Notes: generated from the sequence alone by a model not told the origin. A stretch of 64,000 nt of DNA from Clostridia bacterium (GCA_017427285.1 JAFRTE010000044.1:16782-80781); one strand, 5' to 3'. Counted from the stretch's first letter, positions 25,235 to 34,192 are shown. Numbers and translations are program-made.

Positions 25235-25687
25235 TTATTCATCCCCGTCGTCCCAGAAATCGTATCCGAGCGAGCCGACGATCCACGGGATATCGATCTC
25301 TTTTTTTGCAGTATCGATCGCTCTGTAAAATACAGGCGGATCCATAAATCCTTCGTATTGCAATATCGCAAGAAAATTACCCTCTTTGTCGTCTCTGAGA
25401 GTAAATACTCTTGTATCCGTCAGCTTTTCGCCGTCCTGAACTATATATCCCAGACAATCTCCGACGTCTTTTCCGCTTATTCTGTTTTTCAGCGTTCCGT
25501 AGGGGATATATGTTCTTCCGTTATATTCAAACGACGCATAAGTGTCTTCGTGATCGTTCGGATTGACAAAAACAAATGTGTTGAATTCTGTAGGATCTTT
25601 CGGAAGGGAATAGTCGATTGCGGAAAAACATCCGACAAGAGCAAAAATCAGGGTAAGGGCCGTAAAAAAAATCGCATATTTTCGCAT
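25235..25687 (-). CDS. Small lipoprotein of unknown function
   Basis: A 150-residue lipoprotein with signal peptide and lipobox LVGC (C20). A single compact beta-rich domain follows, with the blocks TYIPYGTLKNRI and GDCLGYIVQDGE. It resembles uncharacterised clostridial lipoproteins of the same size, but no family name is recognised. Its stop directly precedes the start of the hydrolase gene and it lies 16 bases after the monooxygenase-like gene, so it is part of a run of minus-strand genes. Confidence 0.65.
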   Translation of the reverse strand: MRKYAIFFTALTLIFALVGCFSAIDYSLPKDPTEFNTFVFVNPNDHEDTYASFEYNGRTYIPYGTLKNRISGKDVGDCLGYIVQDGEKLTDTRVFTLRDDKEGNFLAILQYEGFMDPPVFYRAIDTAKKEIDIPWIVGSLGYDFWDDGDE

Positions 25688-25703
25688 TTGGCAGGGCTTT
25701 CTC

Positions 25704-26027
25704 CTATTGTCTTATATATTTATCATCAATTTCGTTTTCCGGCGCGCTGATAAACCGTTCCGCAGTCATATGAAGATCGTATTTCTCTCTCAGCTCGGCT
25801 ATTTTAGTCATCATGGGAGATTTGTGGTGATTATCAAGCGCTTGATGGTTTTCCCACGAGTCTATTAGCAAAACCGTTTCACTGTCGTTCAGCGGCAGAT
25901 AGTATTCATACCGCAAATTGCCTTTTTCGGCTCTTATTTTGTTTGCGATACCGCTTTTTTCCATTTCTTCGGCAAATTTCAGCGCGTTGCCGTTTATTCC
26001 GCTGTATCTCAGATTAATTGTTATCAT
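25704..26027 (-). CDS. Antibiotic biosynthesis monooxygenase (ABM) domain protein
   Basis: A 107-residue dimeric alpha/beta-barrel protein. The ABM pattern is clear: RYSGINGNALKFAEEM, then EKGNLRYEYYLPLND, the WENHQALDNHHKS segment with its conserved tryptophan and histidines, and a final beta strand. Family members include quinol monooxygenases (YgiN) and haem-degrading enzymes; the exact reaction is not predictable. The start overlaps the 3' end of the phosphatase gene by 14 bases, so the two are probably coupled. Confidence 0.82.
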   Translation of the reverse strand: MITINLRYSGINGNALKFAEEMEKSGIANKIRAEKGNLRYEYYLPLNDSETVLLIDSWENHQALDNHHKSPMMTKIAELREKYDLHMTAERFISAPENEIDDKYIRQ

Positions 26028-27378
26028 TTTTCGCCTCTTTGAACCTGAAACAGAGCATCGTCATATCGTCAAACTGACTGTTGCCGTCAATGAATACGTC
26101 GATCGATTTTTTAACGTCTTCTATTATCTGCTCCGCACTGCTTTCGCTCTTGTTTTCAAAGCAATCAAGAAGCCGCTCTTCACCGAAAAGATTGTGCTTC
26201 GCATCTTCCGCTTCGGTGATTCCGTCTGTGTATAAATAAACCGTGTCGCCCTTTTCGAGCTGAACGCTGTTTTGTTTGTATTTCATCCCTTCCATTCCCG
26301 CAAGCACAAATCCGTTTTTTATTCTCAGATATTCCGCTTTGCCGTTGTGAAGAAGGACAGGCGGGTTATGTCCTGCGCTGACAAACGTCATAAGTCCGCT
26401 TGTCAGATCAAGAATACCTACCCAGAGAGTAACGAACATTTCAGCGTCGTTTCGTGCGTAAAGGGCGTTGTTTGCCGTTTCTACGGCTTCGGACAGACTG
26501 GGAATATCTCTTATGCAGTTTTGCAGCGTGATTTTCGACGTTGCCATAAACAGCGCGGCGGGAACGCCTTTTCCCGAAACGTCGCCGATCACGAACGCAA
26601 TATGCGTGGGATCAACGAAGAAAACATCGTAAAAATCGCCGCCCACTTCTTTCGCCGCTTCCATCGAAGCCCTTACGTCAAGCTCTTTGCATCCCGGGTA
26701 ATCGTCGTTTACCGTCGGCAGAAGCGAATGCTGAATAACGTTTGCAACCTCCAGCTCGGACTGCAGACGGCTTTTTTCGAGAGCAAGCGCACGCTGCTTT
26801 TCGGTGTACGTCATTATCGCTATCATCATCATAAAACCAAGCGCGTTGACCGCAACGAACGGTATTGCTATCTGTCTTACGATATCGAGCGCCGTTTCAA
26901 ACGGTTTTACCATTACAAGCACAACGCAGAGGTGAAAAGCTTCCATTGCCGCGCTGAGAAGGAGCGCAAAATACGGTTTTGCGATATATTTATTCCACTT
27001 TAGCGAAATTAAACCGCACATAAGTCCTATACAGCAAGTGGCGACAACGCATGCCTGAGCCGTAAGACCGCCCATTGTAAGTCTGTGTATACCTGCGATA
27101 ATTCCCGCGAGCAGTCCTCCTATCGGACCGCCCGTAAATCCTGCGAGCATCGGGCCTATATCGCGGACGGAAATAACCGCGCCGTTCAGATCGAAGCCCG
27201 AAATATTGCCGTAAATACCGAAAATCCCGCCGAGAAGCCCCATTATCAGCGAATAGATCCATTTCTTTTCCGTTTTTACAACTTTCGAAATAAGATCGCT
27301 TCCGCCGATAAACGCGGCAACAACGAGGATTACCGCCAGGGTTCCTATAAGTTTTGAAAATAATTCCGCTGCATTCAT
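26014..27378 (-). CDS. LytS-type 5TM membrane protein with SpoIIE/PP2C phosphatase domain
   Basis: A 454-residue signalling protein. Residues 1-190 form a 5TMR-LYT sensor with the family segment VRDIGPMLAGFTGGPIGGL. A helical coiled linker follows near residues 195-215. The PP2C-like SpoIIE domain covers residues 225-450, with metal-binding GGDFYD and GDVSGKG. It should dephosphorylate a serine or threonine in an anti-anti-sigma protein or similar partner in response to a membrane signal. No partner anti-sigma gene is adjacent. Confidence 0.88.
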   Translation of the reverse strand: MNAAELFSKLIGTLAVILVVAAFIGGSDLISKVVKTEKKWIYSLIMGLLGGIFGIYGNISGFDLNGAVISVRDIGPMLAGFTGGPIGGLLAGIIAGIHRLTMGGLTAQACVVATCCIGLMCGLISLKWNKYIAKPYFALLLSAAMEAFHLCVVLVMVKPFETALDIVRQIAIPFVAVNALGFMMMIAIMTYTEKQRALALEKSRLQSELEVANVIQHSLLPTVNDDYPGCKELDVRASMEAAKEVGGDFYDVFFVDPTHIAFVIGDVSGKGVPAALFMATSKITLQNCIRDIPSLSEAVETANNALYARNDAEMFVTLWVGILDLTSGLMTFVSAGHNPPVLLHNGKAEYLRIKNGFVLAGMEGMKYKQNSVQLEKGDTVYLYTDGITEAEDAKHNLFGEERLLDCFENKSESSAEQIIEDVKKSIDVFIDGNSQFDDMTMLCFRFKEAKNDNN

Positions 27379-27421
27379 AATATTATCCCGTTTCTTTTAT
27401 TGAATTATTGTTATCCCCGAT

Positions 27422-28201
27422 TCAGTCGTCCATTGGCAATACTTTTTCATAAAGATGCTTTGCAAATTCACAGCTTGAATATGCCGCAAAACGCTGATAA
27501 TCGTCGGATTTGTTGCTGTCCGCAAAATCGCATACGCTCTTTACTATCAGCGGCGTCGGCTTCGGATCGCTTGAATGATTTGCGGAGTAAACAACGGCGT
27601 ATGATTCCATATCGAGCCCCGCCGTATGCCTGTACTGAGAATAAACCTGTTTTTCAAGAAGCTCTCTGCTCGCAACAACGGTGCTTCCGCACGCCATCGG
27701 ACCGATATATACGTGACACGGGTTGTCGTCAGATTCGGCTGCTTTCCTGATTAACGGCATGATCTCTTCGGGGATCGATTCGTAAGACGACCTCGGCAAG
27801 AAGCCGATATTCCCGTATGTTATATTCGCTTTGTCGGGGCTTACGAATTTTCCCGCAGAGTAATTCCATACTATATCCGGAACGATAACATCGCCGTATA
27901 TCTGCTCTTCAACATCCTCCTGCGCCACTCCCGCGGCAATTCCCGTCATTATCAGGTATCTTGGACGGAAGGTAAATATTACCTTCATTGCCGTTGCTGC
28001 CGCCGCCGTCATGCCCATTTCGCCTATTTTTGCATGGATAAGCGAGCGCTCCTTGCCGTTACTTTCAAATGTTGCAACGTCGTATATCTGCTCGTCGTTT
28101 ACAAACGTTTTTGCCTTCCAGTCATGAAAATGCATAACCGCACGGTATTCCGTTGAAGTTACGGTAAGCAGGGCAACGTCAGTATTGTATCGGTTTTTCA
28201 T
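27422..28201 (-). CDS. Nucleoside phosphorylase / MTA-SAH nucleosidase family protein
   Basis: A 259-residue member of the PNP/UDP phosphorylase superfamily. The conserved blocks are IMTGIAAGV, GDVIVPDIVWNYSAGKF, the MACGSTVVAS segment and TAGLDMESYAV, where the ME-S motif binds the nucleoside. The acid residue in VCDFADSNKSDD occupies the usual catalytic Asp position. Substrate could be methylthioadenosine or another purine nucleoside. A homologue in effector-associated modules is possible, but no defence partner is adjacent. Confidence 0.82.
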   Translation of the reverse strand: MKNRYNTDVALLTVTSTEYRAVMHFHDWKAKTFVNDEQIYDVATFESNGKERSLIHAKIGEMGMTAAAATAMKVIFTFRPRYLIMTGIAAGVAQEDVEEQIYGDVIVPDIVWNYSAGKFVSPDKANITYGNIGFLPRSSYESIPEEIMPLIRKAAESDDNPCHVYIGPMACGSTVVASRELLEKQVYSQYRHTAGLDMESYAVVYSANHSSDPKPTPLIVKSVCDFADSNKSDDYQRFAAYSSCEFAKHLYEKVLPMDD

Positions 28202-28433
28202 ATTTATCTCCAGTCAACGTCAAATTATGTTTTTTTGCCGCATGTTAAATCACGTCCGACTCTTTTATGATCATCGGGTCTGCGGGACCGCTGAAAATCA
28301 GGCATATACAGCAAAGCAGATATTATGTTATCCTCTGTTTCCGGTCATATATGCAGATAACAGCCTGCAGGTCGAAATGATTGTGCAAACACTTTTCATA
28401 ATGCGTTCCTGCTGTTTATAAGAGTCGTGATTA
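28202..28433. other. Intergenic gap with no recognised element
   Basis: About 230 bases lie between the phosphorylase start and the stop of the upstream cupin gene. No convincing promoter, terminator or open frame was found. A promoter for the phosphorylase gene is expected here but no good -35/-10 pair was found. Confidence 0.4.
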
Positions 28434-29192
28434 TTATTCCAGTTTTCCGTAATCTTCATCCGATACGGGCTCGCACCACTCGCTTTTTCCGTTTTCGCCG
28501 GGAACTTCAAGAGCAATATGCGAAAACCACGAATCATGCGCGGCCCCGTGCCAGTGTTTAACATTCGGCGGGATATTTATGACCGTTCCGGGCGTCATCT
28601 CAACGGCGTCTTTTCCCCATTCCTGATAATATCCTCTTCCGCCTACGCATATAAGCATCTGGCCGCCGCCTTTCGTTGCGCGGTGAATATGCCAGTTGTT
28701 TCTGCAGCCGGGCTCAAAAGTTACGTTGAAAGCCGCCACTTGCTTTAAGGAAAGCGGTGCAAGGTAGCTTTGTCCCACAAAATTCTTTGCGAAAGCGTCG
28801 TTCGGCTCTCCGATCGGGAAAAATATTGTATTCTGGTATCTGTCTTTTTCCGTTAATGCGGGCGTTTCTTCGTTCCATACCTCTTTTGCAAGACGGAAAA
28901 CCGCCCATCCCTTCGGCCAGCCGACGTACATCGCTGCGTGCGTGATCACGGCTGCTATCTCGTCTTTTGTAACGCCGTTTACCTTTGCGTTTTTAAGGTG
29001 ATGTAAGAGAGATGCGTCGGTTATCCCCGACGCCATCAGGGATACGACCGTAATTATACATTTTGTTTTAACGTCTATCGCTTCATCGTTCCATACTTCG
29101 CCGAAAAGCACGTCGTCGTTAAGATGCGCAAACATCGGCGCAAATTCGCCGAGAGCGTCTTTTCCTGCCGTCTGAACTATCTTTTTGCCCAT
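28434..29192 (-). CDS. Carboxymuconolactone decarboxylase-cupin fusion protein
   Basis: A 252-residue two-domain protein. Residues 1-110 form a carboxymuconolactone decarboxylase (AhpD-like) helical domain with KTKCIITVVSLMASG and HLKNAKVNGVTKDEI. Residues 125-250 form a cupin barrel with the metal site GCRNNWHIHRATKGGGQ and a second block NIPPNVKHWHGAA. This architecture is common in gut Firmicutes and is annotated as a carboxymuconolactone decarboxylase or cupin protein. The AhpD CxxC pair is absent, so peroxidase activity is unlikely. It follows the acetyltransferase gene by 10 bases. Confidence 0.87.
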   Translation of the reverse strand: MGKKIVQTAGKDALGEFAPMFAHLNDDVLFGEVWNDEAIDVKTKCIITVVSLMASGITDASLLHHLKNAKVNGVTKDEIAAVITHAAMYVGWPKGWAVFRLAKEVWNEETPALTEKDRYQNTIFFPIGEPNDAFAKNFVGQSYLAPLSLKQVAAFNVTFEPGCRNNWHIHRATKGGGQMLICVGGRGYYQEWGKDAVEMTPGTVINIPPNVKHWHGAAHDSWFSHIALEVPGENGKSEWCEPVSDEDYGKLE

Positions 29193-29202
29193 TTTTATCT
29201 CC

Positions 29203-29838
29203 TTACTTTTGTTTAACGCCGTATTTTTCCGCTATTTCCGCAGGAATCTTTCTGTCTCTCCAGTAAAACTCCGCGTCGTGTTCGCTTATCTCTCTCTGAA
29301 CTCTGCACGGACTGCCGAAAGCGAGCACGTTCGCGGGGATATCTTTAGTTACAACGCTTCCCGCGCCTATAACCGAATTGTCTCCTATATTTACTCCCGG
29401 CATTATCAATACTCCCGCGCCGATCCAGCAGTTTCTGCCGATATGAACGGGCATATTGTACTGATACTGTTTTTCGCGCAGCGCAGGGCAGATCGGATGT
29501 CCCGCAGTTGCGACCGTAACATGCGGACCGAACATCGTAAAGTCGCCAACGTATATATCCGTGTCGTCAACAAGCGTAAGACCGAAATTTGCGTATATGT
29601 TTTTGCCGAAATGGCAGTGCGCTCCGCCGAAATTTGCGTGAAACGGCGGCTCGATATAGCATCCTTCTCCGATCTGAGCAAACATCTCTTTTAGCAGTTT
29701 TTCGCGTTTTTCAAATTCCGTGGGACGCGTGGCGTTAAAATCGTAAAGACGGCCAAGGCATTTTGTCTGTCTTTCCGCTATTTCGGGATCTCCGGGCAAA
29801 TACAGCTCGCCCGTATGCATTTTATCTTTTTCTGCCAT
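29203..29838 (-). CDS. Sugar O-acetyltransferase (maltose/galactoside type)
   Basis: A 211-residue left-handed beta-helix acetyltransferase. The N-terminal maltose-acetyltransferase cap domain contains YDFNATRPTEFEKREKLL. The hexapeptide-repeat helix includes IEPPFHANFGGAHCHFGK and MPGVNIGDNSVIGAGSVVTKD, with the family histidine in TAGHPICP. It transfers acetyl from acetyl-CoA to a sugar hydroxyl, with an unknown acceptor. A consensus promoter with a palindrome over its -10 box lies 57 bases upstream and the cupin fusion follows in the same operon. Confidence 0.92.
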   Translation of the reverse strand: MAEKDKMHTGELYLPGDPEIAERQTKCLGRLYDFNATRPTEFEKREKLLKEMFAQIGEGCYIEPPFHANFGGAHCHFGKNIYANFGLTLVDDTDIYVGDFTMFGPHVTVATAGHPICPALREKQYQYNMPVHIGRNCWIGAGVLIMPGVNIGDNSVIGAGSVVTKDIPANVLAFGSPCRVQREISEHDAEFYWRDRKIPAEIAEKYGVKQK

Positions 29839-29891
29839 TATTTCCGTCTCCGTGTTTTGCTTTTTGTATCTGAATAATCTTATATTTATAT

Positions 29892-29923
29892 TAGATTATA
29901 ATCTATCCTTCCCCGTTTGTCAA
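29892..29923 (-). promoter_or_regulatory. Consensus promoter with a palindrome over the -10 box
   Basis: On the minus strand TTGACA (29918-29923), 17 bases and TATAAT (29895-29900). The 14-base perfect palindrome TAGATTATAATCTA (29892-29905) covers the -10 box and is a candidate repressor site for the acetyltransferase/cupin operon. Confidence 0.8.
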
Positions 29924-29976
29924 GTTTTTTCGCAATAAAAAAGAACGCGTAAAAAAACAAAAAACATCAATAAAGC

Positions 29977-30002
29977 GACCCGACAGTATTTTCTGTCGGG
30001 TC
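29977..30002 (-). terminator. Hairpin after the DUF362 gene
   Basis: GACCCGACAG pairs perfectly with CTGTCGGGTC around TATTTT. The following T-run is weak on the minus strand (CGCTTTATTG), but the stem is strong and 17 bases after the stop codon. Confidence 0.75.
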
Positions 30003-30018
30003 ATACGGGTTTACGGAT

Positions 30019-31059
30019 TTAGAATTTATTTCTTCCTTTAAAAGTATTGTATTTATCGGGTTTCCATTCGGGGTTGACGTCCTTTACCGCTTCTGCTGCG
30101 GTAATTAACGCGTCGCGGTTGTCAACGTCTATAAGCGTGTATCGGTCGTTGCCCATGCCAAGCTCTTTCATATAGCTCAGCTGCCTCAGTCCGTGGCGGG
30201 TCTCTACGCGCTCGATCAAGGCTTTTCCCCCGCCGTCTCTGAGATTGTAGATCAGGTCTATGCAGGCATTGTCCGCCGCCAGAATGTCAAGCGACGCTAC
30301 GATCCCAACGTCGGGAGTTACGACGGGTTCGGCGTAAGGACCTTCACAGTCGCACGAAACGGACATATTGCGCATAACGTTTATATAGCAGACGTGCGGC
30401 GCAAAGAAATCTATTGTCGCCTTTGTGCTTTCGCTTATGCGTTCCATCAGCTCCTCTTCGGCAATGCTCCACATGTTATCGGATCCTGCTGCCGTGTGTA
30501 TCTCCGCCTTGCCGATGCGTCCGTCTGCGCAGCCGATGCCTATATTCTTGTTGCTTCCGCCGAACCCGCCCATTGAGTGACCTTTAAAATGCGTTAAGAC
30601 GAGCATGGAGTCGTAGTTAAGCATATTCTTTCCTACGTGCATTTCCTTAAACCATTTGCCGCCTTTAACGGGCAGAGCGGCAACGCCTTCGCTGTCCGTA
30701 ATATCAACGGGACAAAACGTCCATCCGTTAGTTTCAAGCGTTTTGCGGTGTTCTTCCGTTGTATAGCGGCTTCCCTCGTAGTATGTGTTTGTTTCAATTA
30801 TCGTCGCATCGCTTATACGGGAGTCAAAAAGCTCCTTTACCCACGGACGCGGTATAATATTCGGACCTTCGGCTTCGCCTGTATGAAGTTTGACGGCGAT
30901 TTTTCCGCAAAGCACGGAGCTTATCTTATCGAAAACCTTTTTAAGTCCTTCTTCGGAAAGGTCACGCGTAAAATAGACCGCAGAGCTCCCGCCCGTTCGT
31001 TTTTCAAACGGTATATATTTGTTGCCGTCTTTGCCGGCAACGGGTTTTGTAGTGTTCAT
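30019..31059 (-). CDS. DUF362 domain protein
   Basis: A 346-residue protein of the DUF362 family. The conserved blocks are VAVKLHTGEAEGPNIIPRPW-like at the N-terminal third, the LTHFKGHSMGGFGGSNKNIG segment and the GCADGRIGKAEIH stretch. Many family members carry a ferredoxin domain with two CxxCxxC motifs; here that cluster is absent, leaving single cysteines. Function is uncertain; iron-sulfur-linked roles have been suggested for longer members. It is followed by a strong hairpin. The gene for an uncharacterised 132-residue protein lies 33 bases upstream on the same strand. Confidence 0.8.
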   Translation of the reverse strand: MNTTKPVAGKDGNKYIPFEKRTGGSSAVYFTRDLSEEGLKKVFDKISSVLCGKIAVKLHTGEAEGPNIIPRPWVKELFDSRISDATIIETNTYYEGSRYTTEEHRKTLETNGWTFCPVDITDSEGVAALPVKGGKWFKEMHVGKNMLNYDSMLVLTHFKGHSMGGFGGSNKNIGIGCADGRIGKAEIHTAAGSDNMWSIAEEELMERISESTKATIDFFAPHVCYINVMRNMSVSCDCEGPYAEPVVTPDVGIVASLDILAADNACIDLIYNLRDGGGKALIERVETRHGLRQLSYMKELGMGNDRYTLIDVDNRDALITAAEAVKDVNPEWKPDKYNTFKGRNKF

Positions 31060-31092
31060 ACGTTTCTCCTTAAGTATTAAAATGATGTTTGA

Positions 31093-31491
31093 TTACTGCC
31101 CGAAAAGCAGATATTTGTCTCTTCCGCCCTTCATTGCTTCCGTATACACGAGCGCAAAGTCGCTTCCGATGATAATCACCGCGTCAAAGCACTTTTCCGC
31201 CTGCAAAACCGCATCCGAAAGGGGAAAATGAACGTCGATCCATAAGTCCGCGGAGATCACACGGCAAATTTCGTTGTGACTGCCGACAAAAAGCTCAAAA
31301 TCTTTTCCGCTTTCAATATTGCTTCCCTGAAGCTTAACTTTTGACGGGTCGATAAATTCGCCTGCCTGATGACAGAATCTGTTCAGGCCGCGGATCCGCT
31401 TTTTCGGCGAGGTCAGCTCGTAAATCAGCCGCTCACGCTTTTCTTCGCGTATAAACTGCCGCACAAAACGCTGCTCGTCCTCATATGCCAT
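31093..31491 (-). CDS. Uncharacterised 132-residue protein
   Basis: A soluble protein with an N-terminal basic helix (RQFIREEKRERLIYEL) followed by an alpha/beta domain. No family is recognised. The start at 31491 is chosen because GGAGGA lies 8 bases upstream; a longer in-frame ORF to 31560 would run through the promoter. A perfect inverted repeat ATCGACG/CGTCGAT (31507-31523) lies in the leader. It is likely co-transcribed with DUF362. Confidence 0.65.
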   Translation of the reverse strand: MAYEDEQRFVRQFIREEKRERLIYELTSPKKRIRGLNRFCHQAGEFIDPSKVKLQGSNIESGKDFELFVGSHNEICRVISADLWIDVHFPLSDAVLQAEKCFDAVIIIGSDFALVYTEAMKGGRDKYLLFGQ

Positions 31492-31531
31492 CTGTGTTTC
31501 CTCCGGATCGACGGATCGTCGATGTGATATT

Positions 31532-31560
31532 ATTATACTACAATTAATACTTCGTGTCAA
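31532..31560 (-). promoter_or_regulatory. Consensus promoter of the 132-residue protein / DUF362 pair
   Basis: On the minus strand TTGACA (31555-31560), 17 bases and TATAAT (31532-31537). The transcript leader contains the ATCGACG-GAT-CGTCGAT hairpin. Confidence 0.87.
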
Positions 31561-31601
31561 GTTTACTTTTACGGCAGGGGATAAAAAGTTTGCGGCAGGT
31601 A

Positions 31602-31631
31602 TTGATTTATAGTACTAATATATGATATAAT
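31602..31631 (+). promoter_or_regulatory. Promoter of solute-binding paralogue 4
   Basis: TTGATT at 31602-31607, an 18-base spacer and TATAAT at 31626-31631. It lies back to back with the minus-strand promoter at 31532-31560. Confidence 0.75.
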
Positions 31632-31686
31632 ATATTTATGAAGTATACTGGGTATCACACCTTACCCGATTCGGGGGAGAATAAAA

Positions 31687-33084
31687 ATGATAAAAAAGAT
31701 CAAAACGGCAGCGATTTTCACTATTATACTGATTCTTGCGGTTTCATGCGCGCAGAATCCCGAAAATGAAACCGTTCCGGAATACATTTCTGCGGTAAGC
31801 AGCGGTAAAACGGACCTCGGAGGGTACGAGTTTATCATGGCGTCTGCTCGCGCCGGGTCGGAAAACCCGATCAATCCTCAGTCCGGCAATACCGCGAGAG
31901 GCGACAGACTTCTTCAGCGCTATAAAGATACCGAGGAAAACTTCAACGTAAAAATAACGGTGCGAGACGACTGCAGCGTGGGCGACTACGTTGTACGCTC
32001 GGCTGCGGGCATGAAATATGCAGACCTTATGGCCGTTAAAATCAATGAGATCGTAAGCGGCAAATATATACAGCACGGATATTTTATTCCGTTTTCAAAT
32101 ATGGATCTGGACCTTGAATCCGGCATTTACGGCACACCGAGCATCCTTGAAGGCGGAAGCTTCGCGGGAGAATGCTACGGCATTATTTCGTATTACTGGG
32201 GTTTTCCCGCCGCCGATACGATGCCGGCGATGTGGTTTAACCCGAGGGTAATATCCGATTATCGGCAGACTTCTCCTCATGAGCTTGACGAACAGGGCGA
32301 GTGGACGTGGGCGACTCTCGAAAAAATGTGCGAAGCTATCCACGATACGTCCGACCCCGATCCCGAAATGCGGACTTATGCGCTGGCGTATACAAGCGAA
32401 CCATATCTTGAATTTGCCGCTCTTTACTCAAACAACGCAAGAGTGGCTGTCAAAAACGAAGACGGCACTCTTTCCTACGCTCTTAACAGCAAAGAGGCGA
32501 GGGAAGCTATGGAATTTATCCGTGATCTTGCGGAACGCGATCTTATCTGCGACGGCGGCAACAGACAGAATATTACTCCGTTTATAGAGAACAGACGTGC
32601 GTTTTTTGTCGAATACACCCACCTTGGTCTTTCCGACGAAGGCGCGGACAACCTTTCCTACCGCATGGAAGACGCATACGAATGGATATACTTCCCCGAA
32701 GGACCGAGCGGAGCGGGAACAAAATCAAGGACCGCATACTCTTTCTGGACAAGATTTATGTATGCCACGCTGAATAGCGATCCGGAGGTTATAGAGATCC
32801 TTCTTCCCTATATGTTCCAGCCGCTTCCCGGGGAAACCGTCGAAACGTGGCAGGACGATTTCAGAAGAACGACGTTTTTTACCGAGGAGTCTTTCGAATA
32901 TTTCCAGATACTCAGAGACGAGGCGTTTTTTGACTACACCGCATATACTCCGTTTCTCGATCTTCTTCAGCCCAGACTTCTTGCGATGACAAGAGGCACC
33001 GCAAACATTTCGGAAAATCTCGAAAGCATTGCCGATAATATGCAGGCAAGTCTTGACAAGCTCTACAACGACTATCTTAACTGA
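31687..33084 (+). CDS. Extracellular solute-binding lipoprotein, divergent paralogue 4
   Basis: A 465-residue lipoprotein with lipobox AVSC (C21). It keeps the general plan of the other copies (VPEY after the lipid anchor, LGGYEF, a TWTATLEKM-like helix at EWTWATLEKMCEA and a FPEGPSGAGTKSR block in place of FPQGPNATPG). It is clearly more distant than the other three are from one another, so it probably binds a different ligand. No permease or ATPase is adjacent. Confidence 0.8.
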   Translation: MIKKIKTAAIFTIILILAVSCAQNPENETVPEYISAVSSGKTDLGGYEFIMASARAGSENPINPQSGNTARGDRLLQRYKDTEENFNVKITVRDDCSVGDYVVRSAAGMKYADLMAVKINEIVSGKYIQHGYFIPFSNMDLDLESGIYGTPSILEGGSFAGECYGIISYYWGFPAADTMPAMWFNPRVISDYRQTSPHELDEQGEWTWATLEKMCEAIHDTSDPDPEMRTYALAYTSEPYLEFAALYSNNARVAVKNEDGTLSYALNSKEAREAMEFIRDLAERDLICDGGNRQNITPFIENRRAFFVEYTHLGLSDEGADNLSYRMEDAYEWIYFPEGPSGAGTKSRTAYSFWTRFMYATLNSDPEVIEILLPYMFQPLPGETVETWQDDFRRTTFFTEESFEYFQILRDEAFFDYTAYTPFLDLLQPRLLAMTRGTANISENLESIADNMQASLDKLYNDYLN

Positions 33085-33108
33085 CAGGCTTTTTAGATAT
33101 TTATATCT

Positions 33109-33858
33109 TTATTCCTTCTGCACAAGCTTCAGAAACTTTGTGTCGTTCATCTGTTCGTTTGTAATATACTCTCCGTTGTAAAAAAGTGAATAAACGGTTA
33201 TGGGCGTAGGCGCGTTTTGTGCCTCCGCCCTGCTCGTTATATGGATCGACTTGAAGGGAATGCCGTTTTCCTTCGCGGTTTTTTCTAGGATCGGCACGTA
33301 TTTCGCGTTGAACGGACACTGACTCGTATAGTAAAGCACATATCCCGTTTCGTCGGTATGCGGATGCTTTGCGCACTCTCTGAAACTCGGCGCCGCCGCG
33401 TTTTGGTCAAACGGCAGATACCACAGCTGAATACCGTTGTCCGCTTCGTCACAAACGGAAAAGCCCTTGTATTTTAAATATTTCGGGTCGGCAAGAAACG
33501 GTTTTTTCTTTGCGGAAGATAAAATGCAAAGCCCAAGCTTGCCGCTTTTTTTACTGTCGTCAATGCATGCGAGCAAAAGATCGTTCGAATACCCGTGTCC
33601 CTTGAGAGAGCCCGACACCCAAAGACAGTCTATAAACGTGTATCCGTCGGCGTTTATCGGATTCCACGCGTTTTCTGCGGGGATATACTCAATAAAGCAT
33701 TTTCCGCGTTCCGTACTTTTCAAAAAAACGAGCCCTTCGTCAAACCGCTCTGAAAGCCACTCCTTTTTTGACGATACCTGAACGTCTCTGTTATTGGAAA
33801 TCGCGCAGCAGATATGCTCGGTGTCAATGTTTTCTTTCGTTACTCTTATATAATCCAT
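33109..33858 (-). CDS. GNAT acetyltransferase with YoaP-type C-terminal domain
   Basis: A 249-residue protein matching the YoaP plan. Residues 1-150 form a GNAT domain with the acetyl-CoA loop region SGSLKGHGYSNDLL. The C-terminal part is the YoaP domain with LYYTSQCPFNAKYVPILEKT, whose single cysteine sits in a thioredoxin-like position. Function is not established; transfer of acetyl to a small substrate is expected from the GNAT domain. It is the last gene of a minus-strand run (kinase, TfoX-N, YoaP), with 4 bases between the TfoX stop and this start. Confidence 0.85.
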   Translation of the reverse strand: MDYIRVTKENIDTEHICCAISNNRDVQVSSKKEWLSERFDEGLVFLKSTERGKCFIEYIPAENAWNPINADGYTFIDCLWVSGSLKGHGYSNDLLLACIDDSKKSGKLGLCILSSAKKKPFLADPKYLKYKGFSVCDEADNGIQLWYLPFDQNAAAPSFRECAKHPHTDETGYVLYYTSQCPFNAKYVPILEKTAKENGIPFKSIHITSRAEAQNAPTPITVYSLFYNGEYITNEQMNDTKFLKLVQKE

Positions 33859-33862
33859 TAAA

Positions 33863-34192
33863 CTATGTCCTCCGCTTTATTTGGTTTTTTTTCTTTTCGG
33901 GTGTTTCGTTATATATCGCAATTACAAGCTTTCGCACAAATTCCCTGTCCTCAACGTTATTGGCAGGAAGCATTTCTTTTGCTCCCTTATACGGCAGAGC
34001 CGTTTCGGCGTTTGGCATAAGCTCTTTTGCGGATTTTGTCGGCTTAACAAGAAACCTGTTGTCGTAAATACCGCCGAAAATCTTTCCGTAACGGTACAGA
34101 ATAAATTCACCCATCATCGGTTTGTATGTTATTCCGTCGGTTTCGGAAAGCTGTTCAAGGATATATTCAAGATATTTTTTATCGCTCGCCAT
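33863..34192 (-). CDS. TfoX N-terminal domain protein
   Basis: A 109-residue protein with the TfoX/Sxy N-terminal domain: YLEYILEQLSETDGITYKPM, followed by GEFILYRYGKIFGGIYDNRFLVK. Only the N-terminal domain is present, as in many Firmicutes. In gamma-proteobacteria Sxy controls competence, but the clostridial short form has no known role. Its start overlaps the kinase gene by 14 bases, so translation is coupled. Confidence 0.87.
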   Translation of the reverse strand: MASDKKYLEYILEQLSETDGITYKPMMGEFILYRYGKIFGGIYDNRFLVKPTKSAKELMPNAETALPYKGAKEMLPANNVEDREFVRKLVIAIYNETPEKKKNQIKRRT

